64,000 nt of DNA from Chara braunii (Eukaryota > Streptophyta > Charophyceae > Charales > Characeae): positions 1,886,276-1,950,275 of the forward strand of contig BFEA01000097.1 in the NCBI GenBank assembly GCA_003427395.1. The letters are read 5' to 3'. The translations under genes were made by a program, and so were the position numbers. Below are positions 63,215 through 64,000 of this stretch, piece after piece. Every line of letters begins with the position of its first letter. Within the stretch, counting starts at the first letter, position 1. The notes under the pieces are model-generated. The model searched no databases. It was given only the letters and a program-made list of their open reading frames with translations, and had not been told where the DNA came from.

Positions 63215-64000
63215 TATGTCTTGTTGTGGATGTCGAGAGTTGTGCAGCGAGCCCGTTGGTGAACATTACCGTTGAGGTTCTGACAGGTTGGACACGCCGG
63301 GCTTCGCTCGTGCAAAGAAATTCTGTTAAAAGAAAAAATTCAGCTCCCCCCCCTTTTTTTTTCCGGGGCCCCGCACGGCCTCAAATTGTTGTTGTTTTTT
63401 TTGTTTGTTTCTTGACCCGACATCCCACTTGAGCCTACAACAACCCTCCCCAACTTCTTTTTTTTTTGGCCGACCCCCTATTTTCGGGGTGTGGTGCACC
63501 CCGTGGGTGTGCGTCGTGCGCGGTGCGGGATGCCGCGCACCTCGATGAGGTGCAAGTATGATCTGGATGCTATCTGGACCAGGTGCATTGGGATGAGTCC
63601 AGCACTTTGAATGCATCCGGTCTAGAAGGCGTCTACATGCATGTAGAGTGTTGTGTAGTGGAGGAAGGCCCATTGTGTCCAAGGAATGGAAGTCTGCAAA
63701 TGTGCTCCTCAGAATGAAAATGTCTCCTTGGAATGAAAATGCCCCAAGAGCTCTGCTTTGTTTCCTTTGCATGCAGTCTTACATGTGATCCTCAATAATG
63801 ATTGTGCACCGTAGAAGGTACACGGAGAATTGGGTGAGGGTGAATAAGATAAGAAAGGGGTAGGAGCAGCAGTAGGAATAGGCCGGGGAGGGGGATGGAG
63901 GAATAAGAGGAGGCGGGGTGGAGCCGATACGAATAGGACTGGGAGGGGGATGGAGGAATGAGGGGAGGGGTATGGAGAGTAGGGTGAGGGTGAACTAGAT
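63215..64000. other. Intron 15 to window end, no kinase exon seen
   Basis: Poly-pyrimidine runs, the inverted partner of the CpG-dense block (63480-63560), and a purine-rich tail with repeated GGAGGGGGATGGAGGAAT (63890, 63943). No exon carrying the next kinase motifs was found, so they lie outside. Confidence 0.5.

Overview
The window looks like nuclear DNA of a multicellular streptophyte (plant lineage), most likely a charophyte alga such as Chara. I infer this from a plant-type leucine-rich-repeat receptor kinase split into many small exons by long repeat-filled introns, from chromodomain Ty3/gypsy elements, and from very abundant small repeats. The species is an inference and was not searched. 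The only gene that looks intact is a receptor kinase on the + strand. It starts at 21726, still lacks its kinase exons at 61856, and runs off the right side of the window.

Layout. 1-700 holds the 3' tail of a decayed LINE (minus strand). 1170-5480 is a non-coding element flanked by long direct repeats; its interior carries two arrays of about 20 small hairpins whose loops are conserved and whose arms differ but still pair. 6090-8600 is a deleted Ty3/gypsy element (minus strand). 9690-9880 is a second LINE tail. 9886-16242 is a decayed chromovirus (plus strand). 17024-17953 is an assembly gap. 18000-21700 is repeat-rich upstream sequence. It contains an exact 38-base Tn5/Nextera junction adapter, which is an assembly artefact.

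The receptor kinase. I could chain 15 exons whose GT..AG sites and reading phases all agree (118, 151, 72, 72, 69, 72, 141, 72, 72, 72, 69, 3301, 250, 207 and 173 nt; 4911 nt, 1637 codons so far). The order is: signal peptide; LRR N-terminal cap; ten LRRs, nearly all one per exon and all in phase 2; about 1040 residues of Pro/Gln/Ser-rich, extensin-like sequence in a single 3.3-kb exon; a small Cys-rich module followed by a SEA-like extracellular fold; one transmembrane helix; and the start of a kinase domain with an intact glycine loop. The juxtamembrane plan is closest to land-plant LRR-VIII-1 kinases, but the giant proline-rich stalk is unusual.

Introns, chiefly the 11.9-kb intron 1, carry at least two families of short terminal-inverted-repeat elements, tRNA-derived SINE-like copies, three U6 snRNA-derived segments, a 19-bp minisatellite and many (GA)n/(GT)n tracts. 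Several N gaps are flanked by identical copies of the same sequence, which points to unmerged assembly overlaps.
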